Shown: positions 30,402 through 30,547 of the stretch, piece after piece
Layout: each line of letters starts with the position of its first letter
Position numbering within the stretch: position 1 is the first letter of the stretch
Origin: Serpentinimonas sp.
GTDB taxonomy: Bacteria; Pseudomonadota; Gammaproteobacteria; Burkholderiales; Burkholderiaceae_C
Direction of reading: 5' to 3'
Assembly (NCBI GenBank): GCA_025458665.1
Contig: JALOSG010000056.1
Coordinates: forward strand, 1-30,547
DNA length: 30,547 bases
The notes under the pieces: model-generated
Told to the model about the DNA's origin: nothing
The model's database searches: none
Seen by the model: the letters and a program-made list of their open reading frames with translations, nothing else
Program-made: the position numbers and the translations under genes

Positions 30402-30547
30402 ATGGAATGGTTCATCGTGACGCTGGCATCGGGTCTGGCGGGTTTTGTCGATTCGATTGTGGGCGGGGGCGGGCTCATCTTGCTGCCTGCGCTGTTTGCT
30501 ACCTTCCCGGCGGCACACCCGGCCACCTTGCTGGGCACCAACAAGGG
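30402..30547 (+). CDS. TauE/SafE-family (TSUP) membrane permease, start only
   Basis: The first 48 codons of a gene running off the right edge. The N-terminus MEWFIVTLASGLAGFVDSIVGGGGLI is a hydrophobic segment with the VDSIVGGGG motif at the first membrane helix of TSUP (sulfite exporter TauE/SafE, YfcA-like) proteins, followed by LLPALFATFPAAHPATLLGTNK, which contains the family GTNK motif. Substrate unknown; related proteins export sulfite or organosulfonates. GGAG at 30387-30390 supports the start. It follows the strong terminator of the ammonium operon and so has its own promoter. Confidence 0.85.
   Translation, partial: MEWFIVTLASGLAGFVDSIVGGGGLILLPALFATFPAAHPATLLGTNK

Overview
The window is GC-rich chromosomal DNA from a betaproteobacterium, most likely order Burkholderiales, family Comamonadaceae (Acidovorax/Hydrogenophaga-like). 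This is inferred from protein style (split MetH, PaaG/PaaI/PaaK, tandem AmtB, YbbP-like permease), codon use and an S-adenosylhomocysteine (SAH) riboswitch in front of metH. I see no insertion sequence, phage, CRISPR or rRNA gene. Most of the window is core or housekeeping genome, and I did not find a clearly undescribed multi-gene system.

Layout. (1) 1-2695, minus: a two-gene ABC exporter (LolD/YbbA-like ATPase and FtsX-like permease, the latter cut by the window edge). (2) 2970-8111: a signalling block with a NarL/LuxR-type response regulator, a PAS-PAS-GGDEF-EAL cyclic-di-GMP enzyme, and a convergent cytoplasmic NarX/UhpB-type histidine kinase. (3) 8250-8388, minus: a CAT-anticodon tRNA with its own -10 box and terminator. 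(4) 8443-12069: phenylacetate catabolism genes, with a paaF-like hydratase divergent from paaG-paaI-paaK. (5) 12066-16618, minus: an M61-family protease with PDZ domain, a DUF3429 membrane protein, a DsbC-like periplasmic disulfide isomerase and a UbiH-family FAD hydroxylase. (6) 16673-17577: a MOSC-domain gene whose conserved C-terminus is out of frame. (7) 17680-19565: ychF and a class-I glutamine-amidotransferase-like hydrolase. (8) 19576-22491: SAH riboswitch and metH (C-terminal three modules only). (9) 22536-26694, minus: a GspE/PilB-type ATPase and comM. (10) 26721-30356: an NtrC/sigma-54-controlled glnK-amtB-amtB ammonium locus ending in a strong terminator. (11) The start of a TauE/SafE-type permease at the right edge.

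The most informative non-coding signals are two. The first is the metH leader: the SAH aptamer helices (GAGCGC/GCGCTC and the CCCAAG/CTTGGG pseudoknot) can be traced by eye, and an exact 8-bp anti-Shine-Dalgarno pairing suggests a translational ON switch. The second is the glnK control region: a perfect 9-bp-armed NtrC palindrome, a weaker second site four helical turns away, and a GG-N10-GC sigma-54 promoter.

Oddities include a decamer repeat occupying the ribosome-binding region of paaK, a probable frameshift in the MOSC gene, MetH without its homocysteine module, and several small in-frame repeats.
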